Notes under the pieces: model-generated
The model's input: the letters and a program-made list of their open reading frames with translations, nothing else
Databases searched by the model: none
What the model was told of the DNA's origin: nothing
Made by a program: the position numbers and the translations under genes
Shown here: piece after piece, positions 18,280 to 28,533 of the stretch
Layout of the letters: every line of letters starts with the position of its first letter
Position numbering within the stretch: position 1 is the stretch's first letter
Assembly (NCBI GenBank): GCA_942492935.1
Contig: OW818654.1
Span: 2,294,001-2,358,000 of the forward strand
Length of the DNA stretch: 64,000 bases
Direction of reading: 5' to 3'
DNA from: JANJUO01 sp942492935
Lineage (GTDB): Bacteria > Bacteroidota > Ignavibacteria > Kapaibacteriales > UBA2268

Positions 18280-19629
18280 TTAAGGTTGTATTCTATAAAT
18301 CATTCTTGGGAATGGAATTACTTCTCTTATATGGTCTGCACCTGTAATCCATTTAACAACTCTTTCAACTCCAAGACCAAATCCACTATGAGGAACTGAA
18401 CCGTATTTTCTCAAATCAAGATACCATTTAAATTCTTCTTCTGGTAAATTTTCATGTTGTATTCTTTCGAGCAACCAATCGTAATTATCTTCTCTTTGGC
18501 TTCCACCGATTATTTCACCAGCTTTTTCAGGACCTAACATATCCATTGCTAAAACTACTTTTTCATTCAATGGGTCACGTTTCATATAGAATGCTTTAAT
18601 TTCAGTAGGGTAGCGATGAATAATTAATGGTTTGTCAAATTGTTCCATAATTGCTTCTTCTTGTGGAGTTCCAAAATCCTCACCCCAAGGGAATGGTCGA
18701 ATTTCAACATCTTCACCATCAATTTTCTTAGTTAAAGGGACGTCATTTTTTATTAACCAGTCAACTGCTTCAGTATAACTCATTCTATAAAAAGGGCGAC
18801 GAACTTTTTCGAGTTTAGTTATATCACGTTCAAGAGTAGCAAGCTCCTTTTGACATGTTTTCAAAGCATATTGAACAATGTATTCGACCAAGTCTTCAGC
18901 CAAATCCATGTCATCATTCAAATCAAAGAATGCCATTTCCGGTTCAACCATCCAAAATTCTGTTAAATGCTTACGTGTTTTGGAACGTTCAGCACGAAAA
19001 GCAGGACCAAATGTATAAACTTTACCCAAAGCAAGAGCTGTAGCTTCAGCATATAATTGACCTGATTGTGATAAATATGCTTTACCCAAATCGAAGTATT
19101 CTGTTTCAAATAATGTAGAAGTTCCTTCGCAAGCGTTTGGTGTTAGAATAGGTGAATCCATCAACTTGAAACCATTACCATCAAAGAAGTCGCGAATTGC
19201 TTTCATAACTGCGGCTCTAACTCTCATTATTGCGTGCTGACGCGACGAGCGAAGCCAAAGATGACGTTGATTAATCAAAAACTCAACTCCATGTTCTTTT
19301 GGAGTAATTGGATAATCAACAGCAAGTTGATATACTTTTAAATCAGTAACATCTAATTCATAGCCACCGGGAGCTTTATCAGATGCAACAACTTTACCTT
19401 TTATACTAATAGATGATTCTTGCGTCAGTTGTTTTGATAATTCAAAAACTTCTTCACTAAGATTTTGCTTGAATACTACACATTGAATTATTCCCGTACC
19501 ATCACGCAAAAGCACAAATTGTAATTTACCTTTACCTCGAGTATTATAAACCCAACCGTTCAAAGTTACTTCTTGTCCATCATATTTTGCAATATCTTCG
19601 ATATAAACAAATGACTTATAAGCCGACAT
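18280..19629 (-). CDS. asnS: Asparaginyl-tRNA synthetase
   Basis: Class IIb aminoacyl-tRNA synthetase that charges tRNA-Asn. Residues 1-110 are the OB-fold anticodon-binding domain (VTLNGWVYNTRGKGKLQFVLLRDGTG). The catalytic domain follows, with motif 1 near RVRAAVMKAIRDFF, motif 2 (TFGPAFRAERSKTRKHLTEFWMVEPE) and motif 3 (GFGLGVERVVKWITG). The ending IREVIPFPRMIYRI fits AsnRS rather than AspRS, which has a GAD insertion and is longer. 449 residues is normal. A TAttTTTG box lies upstream at 19682-19675 on the coding strand, the same octamer as upstream of gyrB. Single gene with its own terminator. Confidence 0.95.
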   Translation of the reverse strand: MSAYKSFVYIEDIAKYDGQEVTLNGWVYNTRGKGKLQFVLLRDGTGIIQCVVFKQNLSEEVFELSKQLTQESSISIKGKVVASDKAPGGYELDVTDLKVYQLAVDYPITPKEHGVEFLINQRHLWLRSSRQHAIMRVRAAVMKAIRDFFDGNGFKLMDSPILTPNACEGTSTLFETEYFDLGKAYLSQSGQLYAEATALALGKVYTFGPAFRAERSKTRKHLTEFWMVEPEMAFFDLNDDMDLAEDLVEYIVQYALKTCQKELATLERDITKLEKVRRPFYRMSYTEAVDWLIKNDVPLTKKIDGEDVEIRPFPWGEDFGTPQEEAIMEQFDKPLIIHRYPTEIKAFYMKRDPLNEKVVLAMDMLGPEKAGEIIGGSQREDNYDWLLERIQHENLPEEEFKWYLDLRKYGSVPHSGFGLGVERVVKWITGADHIREVIPFPRMIYRIQP

Positions 19630-19777
19630 AATTAATCCAAATTTATTTATAAAAAATTACTTTAAAATAATCATACAAAAATACGATTTATTTTAATTAT
19701 TAGTATTTAAATAATTGAAATATTTTTCAATGACTATTATGTTATATAAGAATTAATATTTTCAAATGTCAAATTTG

Positions 19778-20614
19778 TTAAAGATTAATATCAACTTTCT
19801 CTATTAATTCTGCACAAATATCGGAGTAAACTGCGGCTTCTTCGGCATTTTTTACTGATGATTGGCAAGTAATGATAATTTTATCAGGGGCAAATAGAAT
19901 ACCAGGAGTTTTCATTAGATTACTATTTGTAAGGTTTGCTGTTTTTTGGTCCCAATTATTTATCAAATTTGTAAAATTATCACCTAATATTTTATTTGCT
20001 AATTCAATTTTATTAGTGATAATTAAGTAATTTTTAAGATTGTTGTTACGAATAATCTTGCCATCGGAAATATTAATCAAATCCTTATATTCTGGTCCAA
20101 AGTAATTTGAAATATAAAAGTCAAGTGCTTTCTCTGCTACGAAATTCTTTATTGAATTCATAAATCCAGCTTCATTATTAAAATCAGATTTTATCTCCAC
20201 AGGGGTGTCCATAATCATAACATAATGATTATTACCCAACTTCTTATCGTTTGTTATCCATTTAAGAGTTTGTTGATATAAAGTTTTTCTGCTTGTAGTT
20301 GCATAGTCGTCAGTATATTTTATGGTTGAAACCAACTTCCAATTTAAGTTTTTTGATGTTCCTTCATAAATTGTATCTCCAAAATCCTTATCAAATCCAT
20401 GAGATAAATCATAAGACATAGCACTAATATTAGGAGGTTGTTTCGAAACATCAATATTCAATCTTTTAGCTTCTTCTTGTGCTTCTATCACAGTTTTTTC
20501 ATATTTTTCCTTGATTTTTTTCTTCCTTACAAGTCCAATTAGATAGAAAAATACAAAAATTGCAATTGTAATAATGAATAAATTATCCATTATAATAAAT
20601 TGTAAATTATCCAT
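19778..20614 (-). CDS. Membrane-anchored protein of unknown function
   Basis: I do not recognise this 278-residue protein. A single transmembrane helix (LFIITIAIFVFFYLIGLV, about residues 12-29) is followed by a basic stop-transfer segment (RKKKIKEK) and a soluble domain of about 240 residues rich in beta-type segments, likely cytoplasmic. The beginning MDNLQFIIMDNLF repeats MDNL, so the true start may be the second Met (20590). It is separated from the LOG-family gene by about 95 bases on the same strand and may or may not share its transcript. No catalytic motif stands out. Confidence 0.6.
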   Translation of the reverse strand: MDNLQFIIMDNLFIITIAIFVFFYLIGLVRKKKIKEKYEKTVIEAQEEAKRLNIDVSKQPPNISAMSYDLSHGFDKDFGDTIYEGTSKNLNWKLVSTIKYTDDYATTSRKTLYQQTLKWITNDKKLGNNHYVMIMDTPVEIKSDFNNEAGFMNSIKNFVAEKALDFYISNYFGPEYKDLINISDGKIIRNNNLKNYLIITNKIELANKILGDNFTNLINNWDQKTANLTNSNLMKTPGILFAPDKIIITCQSSVKNAEEAAVYSDICAELIEKVDINL

Positions 20615-20709
20615 AAAAACTCCAACAACAAAATTTAAAAATCAAACCTCTAACTCATCTTTGCTAAATCTTACGAAACTATCACAAAAAAATGCTATTC
20701 AATATTGGC

Positions 20710-21576
20710 CTACTTTCCTTTAAATTTCAACTTATGGATTGATGTTAATTCCTTTGTAATAAAATGAAATGCTTCATCAGCTGTATTGCAATATGTAAAT
20801 AAATCCAAATCTTTTCTATTTATCATACCTGTTTCTACCAAATAATCAAAATCAATCAAACTCTTCCAAAAAATATCATTAAAAAGTACAATTGGAAGTT
20901 TTTTGGTAACTTTAGTTGTTTGAATAAGAGTTAGAATTTCAGTTAATTCATCTAATGTACCTAATCCACCCGGAAGAGCAACAAATGCCTTAGCCAAATA
21001 TACAAACCAAAATTTACGCATAAAAAAGTAGTGAAATTCAAAATTTAAATCATCAGTTATGTAGCTATTGGGTGCTTGTTCAAATGGTAAACTGATATTT
21101 AAACCGATAGAAGGGCAGTTTGCCCTTGTAGCTCCTCGATTTGCAGCTTCCATCATACCAGGACCGCCACCTGTTGCTATATAAAACCTATCTTTTTTGG
21201 GTAATCTCAATGACCAATGACCAAGCATTTCAGCAAGTTTCATTGCTTCCTGATAACAATCAGTAACAACTTTTGTCTTCATAAAGTCATTAATTTCATT
21301 CTGAATTGCTGGTTTTTCATCATCAGTAGCAAATATTAATTTATCATTCAAAGTCTTAAGTTTAATTTCAAACTGTTCAAGAGATAAAGTTCTTGCTGAA
21401 CCATAAAAGACAATCGCATTATTTATACCATATTTTCTGAAATATTGCTCAGGATACAAATATTCCGATAGCATACGAATAATTCTACCATCTTTACTAT
21501 GAATAAATTCTCTATTATCATAAGATTTTTCCATTCTTGGCTTAATTTTCTTAGGGTCTTCATTTACTCCTAACAT
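20710..21576 (-). CDS. LOG-family (TIGR00730-like) nucleotide 5'-monophosphate phosphoribohydrolase
   Basis: Rossmann-fold protein of the LOG/lysine-decarboxylase-like family, which hydrolyses nucleoside 5'-monophosphates; some members activate cytokinins. The signatures GGGPGMMEAANRGA (about residues 130-143) and PGGLGTLDELTEIL (about 197-210) are both present. At 288 residues it has an N-terminal extension of ~60 residues relative to the shortest LOG proteins, as in the longer bacterial subgroup. It lies 12 bases downstream of tex on the same strand, so it is probably co-transcribed. The physiological substrate is unknown. Confidence 0.88.
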   Translation of the reverse strand: MLGVNEDPKKIKPRMEKSYDNREFIHSKDGRIIRMLSEYLYPEQYFRKYGINNAIVFYGSARTLSLEQFEIKLKTLNDKLIFATDDEKPAIQNEINDFMKTKVVTDCYQEAMKLAEMLGHWSLRLPKKDRFYIATGGGPGMMEAANRGATRANCPSIGLNISLPFEQAPNSYITDDLNFEFHYFFMRKFWFVYLAKAFVALPGGLGTLDELTEILTLIQTTKVTKKLPIVLFNDIFWKSLIDFDYLVETGMINRKDLDLFTYCNTADEAFHFITKELTSIHKLKFKGK

Positions 21577-21588
21577 ATTTTACTCCTT

Positions 21589-23814
21589 CTATTTGAATTT
21601 ATTTTTTAAATCATCAAGATTGAATTTTGGTTCCACTTTCTTTGGCTTTGGTTTATCTAAATCTTTCTTTTTCATAGTAAGTGTGATTCTTTTCAATTTT
21701 TCATTTACTTCAAGTACAGTAACATTTACAATTTGTCCTACTTTCACCAATTTTGTAGGGTCTTTAACATATTGATTAGTCATTTCAGAAATATGAATTA
21801 AACCATCTTGATGCACCCCAATATCAGCAAAAGCACCAAAATTTGTTATATTTGTAATAACGGCTTCAAGTTCCATTCCTGTTTTTAAGTCTTTAATTTC
21901 TTTAATATGCTCATTAAACTCTGCATATTTGAATGATTCTCTCGGGTCTCTGCCGGGCTTTTCAAGTTCATTTAAAATATCGCGTAAAGTCAATTCACCA
22001 ATAGTTTCAGTTGCATATTTCTTTAAATTAATTTCTTTCAGTTTTTCGGGAGATTTAGCAATCAATTCTATTGGTAGATTTATATCAGCAGCAATTTTTT
22101 CAACAATATGATAACTTTCAGGATGAACTGCAGTATTATCAAGAACATTTTCACCATTTCTGATTCTTAAAAATCCAGCACATTGCTCAAAAGTTTTCTC
22201 GCCAAATTTAGCAATGGAAAGAAGTTGCTTACGATTTTTATAAGTACCATTAGTATTTCTGTGGGCTACTATATTTTCAGCGACTTTAGGAGAAATACCT
22301 GCAACATACCTTAATAATTCAGCCGATGCAGTATTCAAATCTACACCAACATAATTCACACAACTTTCAACAGTTTCTTCTAATTTTTTCTTTAATAATT
22401 TTTGGTCAACATCGTGCTGATATTGTCCAACTCCAATTGATTTAGGGTCAATTTTTACCAATTCTGCAAGAGGGTCTTGCAATCTTCTTCCAATACTAAT
22501 AGCACCTCTGATAGTTAAATCGAGGTCTGGAAATTCCTTTTGGGCAACAGGTGATGCTGAATATATTGAAGCACCTGATTCATTAACTATTACTTTTGTT
22601 GGCTTTCTATCAATTTCTTTCAAAACTTCACCAATAAAAATATCTGTTTCACGAGATGCAGTACCATTTCCAATTGCAATCAATTCAATTTTATATTTTA
22701 CAATTAAACTTTTAATTGTTTCAGCTGCATTTTTTCTTTCATTTTGAGAATTATGTGGAAATATTGCTTTATATTCAAGAAATTTGCCAGTATTATCTAA
22801 AGCAACAACTTTGCAACCAGTTCTAAAGCCCGGGTCAACACCTAAAGATGGCTTCATACCAGCAGGTGATGAAAGCAACATTTGTCTTAAATTTGATTCA
22901 AATACTTTTATTGATTCTTCATCTGCAACAACTTTTTTCATTAAACGCACTTCACCAATTAATGAGTGTTTCATTAATCTTGTAAATGAATCTTTTACAG
23001 TATTTTTTAAGAAAGTAACTAAATTATCTTTAGACGTAGCAATTTCCATTCTCGAAATATAATCAATTACTTTTTCTTCTTCATATTTCAAATCAAGCAT
23101 CAAAACTCCTTCAGTTTCACCCCGCCTTAATGCAAGCATTGAATGTGGCGGAATGTCTTTTACAGGTTTTTCGTAATCTCTATAAAATTCAAATTTTGTT
23201 GAACCTTCTGGAAAATCTTCTTTGATTTTAGATGTAAAAATTCCGTGATTTTGGAAGAAATCTCTTATCCAGCGTCTTAATTCTGCTTTATCTGCTATTT
23301 CTTCGGCTATTATATCAGATGCACCATTTAGAGCTTCTTTCACAGTTGTAACACCTTTTTCTTCGGATATAAATGCAGCGGCTTCTTTTTCAAGATTTAT
23401 TTCTTTATTGCTTGGATTATTATATTCTTTAATTAAAATTGCAAGTGGTTCTAATCCCTTTTCTTTTGCAATTGTGGCTTTGGTTCTACGTTTTGGTTTA
23501 TATGGTAAGTACAAGTCTTCAAGTTCTGTTTTTTGAAGACAAGATTCAATTTTTAGTTTTAATTCTTCAGTTAATTTCCCTTGCTCTTCGATTGAATTGA
23601 GAATAGTTTTCTTTCTCTCTTCTAATTCAACAAGATACTCAAATCTATCAAAAATATCTCGGATAAAGTTTTCATCTAAATTACCGGTTTTTTCTTTTCT
23701 ATAACGGGCAATAAAAGGTACTGTTCCACCTTCTTCTTTCAAAGTAAGAGTATTTTCAACTTGCCATAGTTTAATAACAAGTTCATCAGCAATAATTCTA
23801 TTAATATCAATCAT
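21589..23814 (-). CDS. tex: Tex-family RNA-binding transcription accessory protein
   Basis: Tex protein, a conserved nucleic-acid-binding factor linked to transcription and RNA handling. At 741 residues it has the standard architecture: N-terminal helical Tex domain (FIARYRKEKTGNLDE), YqgF/RuvC-like domain (LGVDPGFRTGCKVVALD; IGNGTASRETD), tandem helix-hairpin-helix (LNTASAELLRYVAGI) and a C-terminal S1 domain (GMELEAVITNITNFGAFADIG...IHISEM) with a Lys-rich tail. The start at 23814 is in the normal place. It is first in a two-gene unit with the LOG protein. Upstream is a 648-base gap that should contain its promoter. Confidence 0.95.
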   Translation of the reverse strand: MIDINRIIADELVIKLWQVENTLTLKEEGGTVPFIARYRKEKTGNLDENFIRDIFDRFEYLVELEERKKTILNSIEEQGKLTEELKLKIESCLQKTELEDLYLPYKPKRRTKATIAKEKGLEPLAILIKEYNNPSNKEINLEKEAAAFISEEKGVTTVKEALNGASDIIAEEIADKAELRRWIRDFFQNHGIFTSKIKEDFPEGSTKFEFYRDYEKPVKDIPPHSMLALRRGETEGVLMLDLKYEEEKVIDYISRMEIATSKDNLVTFLKNTVKDSFTRLMKHSLIGEVRLMKKVVADEESIKVFESNLRQMLLSSPAGMKPSLGVDPGFRTGCKVVALDNTGKFLEYKAIFPHNSQNERKNAAETIKSLIVKYKIELIAIGNGTASRETDIFIGEVLKEIDRKPTKVIVNESGASIYSASPVAQKEFPDLDLTIRGAISIGRRLQDPLAELVKIDPKSIGVGQYQHDVDQKLLKKKLEETVESCVNYVGVDLNTASAELLRYVAGISPKVAENIVAHRNTNGTYKNRKQLLSIAKFGEKTFEQCAGFLRIRNGENVLDNTAVHPESYHIVEKIAADINLPIELIAKSPEKLKEINLKKYATETIGELTLRDILNELEKPGRDPRESFKYAEFNEHIKEIKDLKTGMELEAVITNITNFGAFADIGVHQDGLIHISEMTNQYVKDPTKLVKVGQIVNVTVLEVNEKLKRITLTMKKKDLDKPKPKKVEPKFNLDDLKNKFK

Positions 23815-24462
23815 TAAATTACAGTATAAATTCTACAAATTGCAAATTAAGTAACATTAAATTTAACAAATTTTTTTGAATTAATCTGTATAATTAATTA
23901 ATTGAAAAACGTTGAAAAAATAAAAAATATTTTTGCAAAAAGAAAAATTTTTATTAATTTAGATTTTTACGTATGGCTATCTCTTAATTAGTATTTTTTA
24001 CATGGGAAATAAAGCCCATTTTAAAATCACAAATTTGTTCTCTAAACTTTAATTTTTTGGAATAATTGTAGGAAAAATTCCTTGATTATTGAAAAATTGT
24101 GCAATTTATTCAATGAAATTTGAATATTTTTTGTTGAAATTGAATAAAATAGCAATTTTCAAAAAAAACAAAGAATTATAGTTTAAAAAACTAAATTTTT
24201 GACTGAATTTTAGAGAAATTTTGAATATTTCAAGAAAATATTCAAAAACTTTAAAAAAAATGAAAAATTTTGAATAATTTCTCGAAACAAATGAGAAATA
24301 AGTGAAAAATCATCAAGCATTTTTATGATGATGGGGATTTTTATGTTTAAAAGTGAAAAGTATAAATAGCAAACATGTAAATAGACTTACCAAATCTTTA
24401 AGCATTGGGAAGTCTAAAAAATAATTAAGGTAATTTTTAAATATTTTTTAAATAGGTTTCAA
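23815..24462. other. Long AT-rich intergenic region with one palindromic repeat
   Basis: It separates divergent tex and the collar operon. It consists largely of poly-A/T tracts with repeated TTTTGAATA-like words. At 24383-24415 there is a 33-base stem-loop (AGACTTACC / GGAAGTCT arms, core AAGCATTGG), another copy of the CCAATGCTT element seen at 9500, 18081 and 33149. I see no gene. Confidence 0.6.
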
Positions 24463-24903
24463 ATGAAAATAATTTTACTGACTGTACTTTTACTTACTTA
24501 CAACTTTTTATTTGCTCAACCAACTTCAATGACTTATCAAGGTCGTTTGCTTGAATCTGGTACACCAGTAACAGGTACTCGCAATTTTCAGATAACAATA
24601 TATAACCAAGCAACTAATGGTTCAGTTCTTGTAAGTACACAAACATTTAATGGTACTCAAGTTACAAATGGTTTGTATAATTTAGTGATAACTGGATTGA
24701 ATCCAGCAAATTTTTCAGGAAATACGGCATATTTGCAAATAAATGTTAATGGAACTGATTTATCACCAAGAACACAATTATTAACTGTTCCTTATGCTTT
24801 TAAAGCGGGTATTATAGATGGAGTTACTGCTTCTATTAGTGAAATTAATATTTTAGATATTACCTAAAAGTCTAAAATAGGGGACACCTCAATTAAATGG
24901 GGA

Positions 24904-25821
24904 TTATGCAAAAAGTTTACTGATTCTAAAGAGGAAAAATGTGTTATCTGTAACCCCTCTTAAATTTGCACGAAAGAGTTTAATTTTTGAATTAAAAGAT
25001 TCAGCATTAGCATTTGTGTTTCGATTTACAAAGAATCCAAGAATGTTTTTCATATTGCTACTTACAGTATTAGCAACAGTATTAAATTCTTCAATCTTTA
25101 ATTCATTAGTTTTATCAATCCATTCCTGGAAGGCAATTTTTGCTGTATATTGATTTTTAAGTTCATAAATATTTCTAAATTCCATTACATGATAATATGC
25201 TTTTTCTAATTTTGGGTATTTTTTAAACAGCAATTTTGCTCTAATTTGTTGACTTTCTATCCATTCAGATGGCTTTTTAGAGATAATATATCTGCAACGA
25301 GCTAAAAGTTGTTTGGGAGTGTCTCCATTTTCAAGAACTTTGGATTTGTATTTAATCCCTTTTTTCTTTGCTCTGGCAATTGCTCTATTTTCTTTCTTTA
25401 GTTCTTTCCATCGTAAGCCAATTCTTATGTGTTGTAATGCATCAGTTGCTAATCTGACAACATGAAATCGGTCTGTTACTAAACGTGCTTTAGGAAAGGA
25501 CTTACTTGTGGCTGATTCCATATTGCTTGCCATATCCAAGGTTACTTCTTTGACTTTCTCCCTAATTTCTAATGGGATTTTTGTTAACACAGCTTCAATA
25601 TCTTTTACCAATGTGCCTTTAATTGATGCTACCAAAGTACCTTTCTTGCCTTTTCCGTTTTTATTTGTTATGAATGTGTAAAGCTCGCCACGTGAAAGAG
25701 ATAATTCATCTATACTCAAATATTCTCCGATGTTTCCTGGGAATAACATATAGTTTTCTGCATGTTCCTTCTGCTCCCAATCATTGAAATTACTGCTACG
25801 GGTTTTGTAATGCCTACGCAA
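24904..25821 (-). CDS. ISAon1-type transposase, catalytic part
   Basis: 305-residue DDE transposase of the ISL3-like/ISAon1 type. Visible motifs are IDELSLSRGELYTF (first Asp), VTLDMASNMESATSKSFPKARLVTDRFHVVRLATDAL shortened here as LDMASNM and DRFHVV (second Asp region), and a C-terminal NANAESFNSKIK (Glu). The frame is open upstream of the annotated TTG start and joins the N-terminal frame at 25871 by a +1 (or -2) shift, so both parts may be made as one fusion. It differs from copy 2 at about a dozen residues. Intact and possibly active. Confidence 0.88.
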   Translation of the reverse strand: MRRHYKTRSSNFNDWEQKEHAENYMLFPGNIGEYLSIDELSLSRGELYTFITNKNGKGKKGTLVASIKGTLVKDIEAVLTKIPLEIREKVKEVTLDMASNMESATSKSFPKARLVTDRFHVVRLATDALQHIRIGLRWKELKKENRAIARAKKKGIKYKSKVLENGDTPKQLLARCRYIISKKPSEWIESQQIRAKLLFKKYPKLEKAYYHVMEFRNIYELKNQYTAKIAFQEWIDKTNELKIEEFNTVANTVSSNMKNILGFFVNRNTNANAESFNSKIKLFRANLRGVTDNTFFLFRISKLFA

Positions 25822-25870
25822 AGTATCTGGATTTATGCAGTAATTTTCGGCTATGCTTTTTATTGTTTCA

Positions 25871-26254
25871 TCACGGCTTTCTACCTGTATCTTTTAAAAA
25901 ATCAGATAACTCTTTGGTAAATTTTGAGCCATCTGCGATAAAGGTATAATCATTATGTATCTCTGTGTGTTCTGTTTTGTGGCGCCAACGTCTGCGTTTT
26001 ATTGCCAAATACACAGCTTTACCACGAACTGGAAAGTCCTGGATTAATTTTACATTGTAAAAGCCTTTTGATTCGTATTCTGAACTTTCATAACCTGATG
26101 GAATTATATTTTTCTCAACCATATCAATTTGAAGATACTTCATCTTTGTTTCTTCAGATTCTTTTTCTGATACATCACTTATATCAAAATATTCCAACAA
26201 TAATGAAGGCAAAAAATATTGAACTATTGATTTGAATTTTTCTAAATCAATCAA
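25871..26254 (-). CDS. ISAon1-type transposase, N-terminal region
   Basis: 127-residue frame that matches the N-terminal region proteins found in front of ISAon1 transposases. It carries a basic RRRWRHKTEH patch and ends ...SDFLKDTGRKP. The TTG start at 26254 follows a very Lys/Arg-rich open stretch. It is nearly identical to 33492-33875 (one Arg/Trp-region difference and Asp/Tyr near the end). It probably supplies the DNA-binding part of the transposase. Confidence 0.8.
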   Translation of the reverse strand: MIDLEKFKSIVQYFLPSLLLEYFDISDVSEKESEETKMKYLQIDMVEKNIIPSGYESSEYESKGFYNVKLIQDFPVRGKAVYLAIKRRRWRHKTEHTEIHNDYTFIADGSKFTKELSDFLKDTGRKP

Positions 26255-27306
26255 TGTTCCTTTTGATTTTTTTTCTAACTTTTCGATTTTTTTTCTCTCT
26301 TTGTTTCTTTTTAAATTTCAAATTTAAGCAATAATCCCCATAAAAATCGTGTGTGCCTAAAATAGAACATGGATTAAGTCGTCTAAGTAATTGATTTTAC
26401 AAGAATTAATTAACAAAAACGTAAACCCAAAAAGGTACTTAATCCATGCAAAACAAAAATACGAAAAAACCTGCAAATATCAAAACAAGTTTTGATTCAA
26501 AATCTTTGACCAACTTTAGTGGCATTAAAGTTATTTCTAAATTTATGCGTAAGATTGGCATAGAATCAATGTTCGATATGATTGATTTGAATTTGCATCA
26601 CAATATTAAATTTACAAATTTCCAAATTTTATCAACAATAATTTTGGGAATATTTAGTGGTTTTAATCGTGTAAGCAAAATTGAATCATTTAGTCGCGAC
26701 CCATTGATACAAAAATTGTTGTGCTTAGCTACAAATATTGATGCCGACACTATATTCAATAGAATCAAGCGTTTCGGAATGAATGAAAACAATCAAATCA
26801 TGAACATAAATGGAAAATTATCGTCAAAAGTTCATGATTTATTGAAGACAAACAGGGATATATTAGATTTAGATTCAACCGTTCATACACTTTATGGTCA
26901 TCAAGAAGGTGTTGCCAAAGGATTTAATTCAAGCAAAAAAGGAGCAAAAAGTTATCATCCAATTATGTGTTTCTTAAACAGCACTAAGGAATGTTTGTTG
27001 AGTTGGCTTCGTCCCGGCGATACTTATACAGCCAATAATTCGCACGGATTTATTGAGCAGGCATTTGGATTGCTCCCTTCCGGCATACAAGAATTATTAG
27101 TACGAGCCGACAGTGGATTTTTCAACGGTATACTATTGCAAGTACTTGAATCACGTAAAAATACGCTATATTTAATCAAAGTAAAATTGAAAAACTTGAA
27201 CAGTCTCTTATCAAGTCAGGATTGGGAAAGCATTCCCTTAATGCCAAATTGGCAAATGACAGAATTTATGTACAAGTGTGCCGACTGGGAAAAAGCAAGA
27301 AAGTTT

Positions 27307-28533
27307 GGCGTAATGGACAAAATTAATGCTGATATCGCAGTAAATCAATAAATTTATTAGATTTACACTATTTGAAAATATATGAATAAAAATTATGTTT
27401 TTATTGTGGTTCAAAAATCACTAAAAAGAATGGATTTGTAGGCAAAAAACAGCGTTATAAATGCCATAAATGCGGCAAACAATTTCTATCAACTGTCAGA
27501 ATTGATAAGAATAAATTGTGGTCCGAGTATGTAAATGGCAAACAAACTTATGAGCAATTATCCCAAAGATACAATTGCTCCAGCAAAACCATAAAGAGAT
27601 ATTTAGACAAAGTAAAAGTAGTTGAAAAGCAGAAGCAAATTGGCGAGGTAGTGGTTTTAATGGATACTACCTACTTTGGTCGGACCATGGGTGTAATGCT
27701 TTTCAAAGACACTTATACAGGTCAAAATTTGTATATGGAATTTGTAAAATATGAGACAAATGACCTATATTTTAAAGGTATTCAGGAACTTCAAAATCGG
27801 GGTTATATTATTAAAGCAATAGTTTGCGATGGTCGCAAAGGTCTATTAACTTTATTAAAAGATATACCAATTCAAATGTGTCAGTTTCATCAAGTTGCAA
27901 TAATAACGAGGTATTTAACTCGAAATCCAAAACTAATAGCATCTCAAGAATTAAGGCAATTATGCTTGAAATTAAAGGATTTAGACCGTAAAGAATTTAC
28001 TTCGTTATTGAATGAATGGTATAAAAAGTGGAAAGAATTTCTTGATGAGCGTAGCACAGATATTTCGACTGGAAAGAGTTTCTACAAACATAAAAAATTG
28101 AGAAGTGCCTATTATAGTTTGCAAAGAAATCTTCCATGGCTATTTGTTTATAAAGATTATCCGAAACTTGAAATTCCGAATACAACAAATGCAATTGATG
28201 GACAGTTTGCCGATTTAAAAAGCAAACTTCGGGTTCATAATGGCTTATCAATTATAAGGAAGAAAAAATTTATAAATGAGTTTTTGAAGGTATGAGTTTG
28301 AAAAAAATATCAAAGGAACTTTGTTAAGAAGTTCCTTCGATTTAGACATTTTTTGTCAAACGCTGATTATTCCTGGCAGGTTGCTCTCCAGCAGAGCCGG
28401 CTTCCGCTTCATCAGATTTTACAAAATTATTACTAATTTTTTTATATGCAAAATTGCCTAATAATTTATAGCATTAATTTTGTCCATTAGGAGAGATGAT
28501 CCCTATAATAGCATTAATTTTGTCCATTACTCC
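27307..28533 (+). mobile_element. IS256-type (zinc-ribbon variant) insertion sequence (1227 bp)
   Basis: Flanked by the 8-base duplication GAAAGTTT (27299-27306, 28534-28541). Terminal inverted repeats of at least 24 bases, GG(C/A)GTAATGGACAAAATTAA and on, have one mismatch. A second partial copy of the right repeat lies just inside the right end (about 28472-28492). A hairpin terminator at 28313-28337 follows the transposase gene. Between 28378 and 28425 is a patch with distinctly higher GC than its surroundings, of unknown meaning. Confidence 0.88.
27382..28295 (+). CDS. IS256-family transposase, zinc-ribbon variant (one-base frameshift near start)
   Basis: MULE-like DDE transposase. A zinc ribbon is encoded at the start (CFYCGSK...RYKCHKCGKQF), then a helix-turn-helix (YEQLSQRYNCSSKTIKRYL), then the catalytic domain with MDTTYFGR (first Asp), VCDGRKGL (second Asp), the CQFHQ pair and NTTNAIDGQFADLK, where the third acid is expected. 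That last position shows Asp rather than the usual Glu. The ATG at 27382 is out of frame by one base at an A run (27388-27392); without the missing base the frame is continuous. Translation from TTG at 27516 would lose the zinc ribbon. The gene is either recently inactivated or uses frameshifting. Confidence 0.8.

Larger units (their letters stand above)
24881..26357 (-). mobile_element. ISAon1-type insertion sequence, copy 1 (1477 bp)
   Basis: Flanked by the 8-base duplication TAAAATAG (24873-24880 and 26358-26365). The ends are GGGACAC and GGCACAC (inverted), followed inward by a shared TGGGGATTAT block. It is exactly the same length as copy 2 at 33389-34865 and in opposite orientation. It encodes two transposase reading frames. 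Confidence 0.93.
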
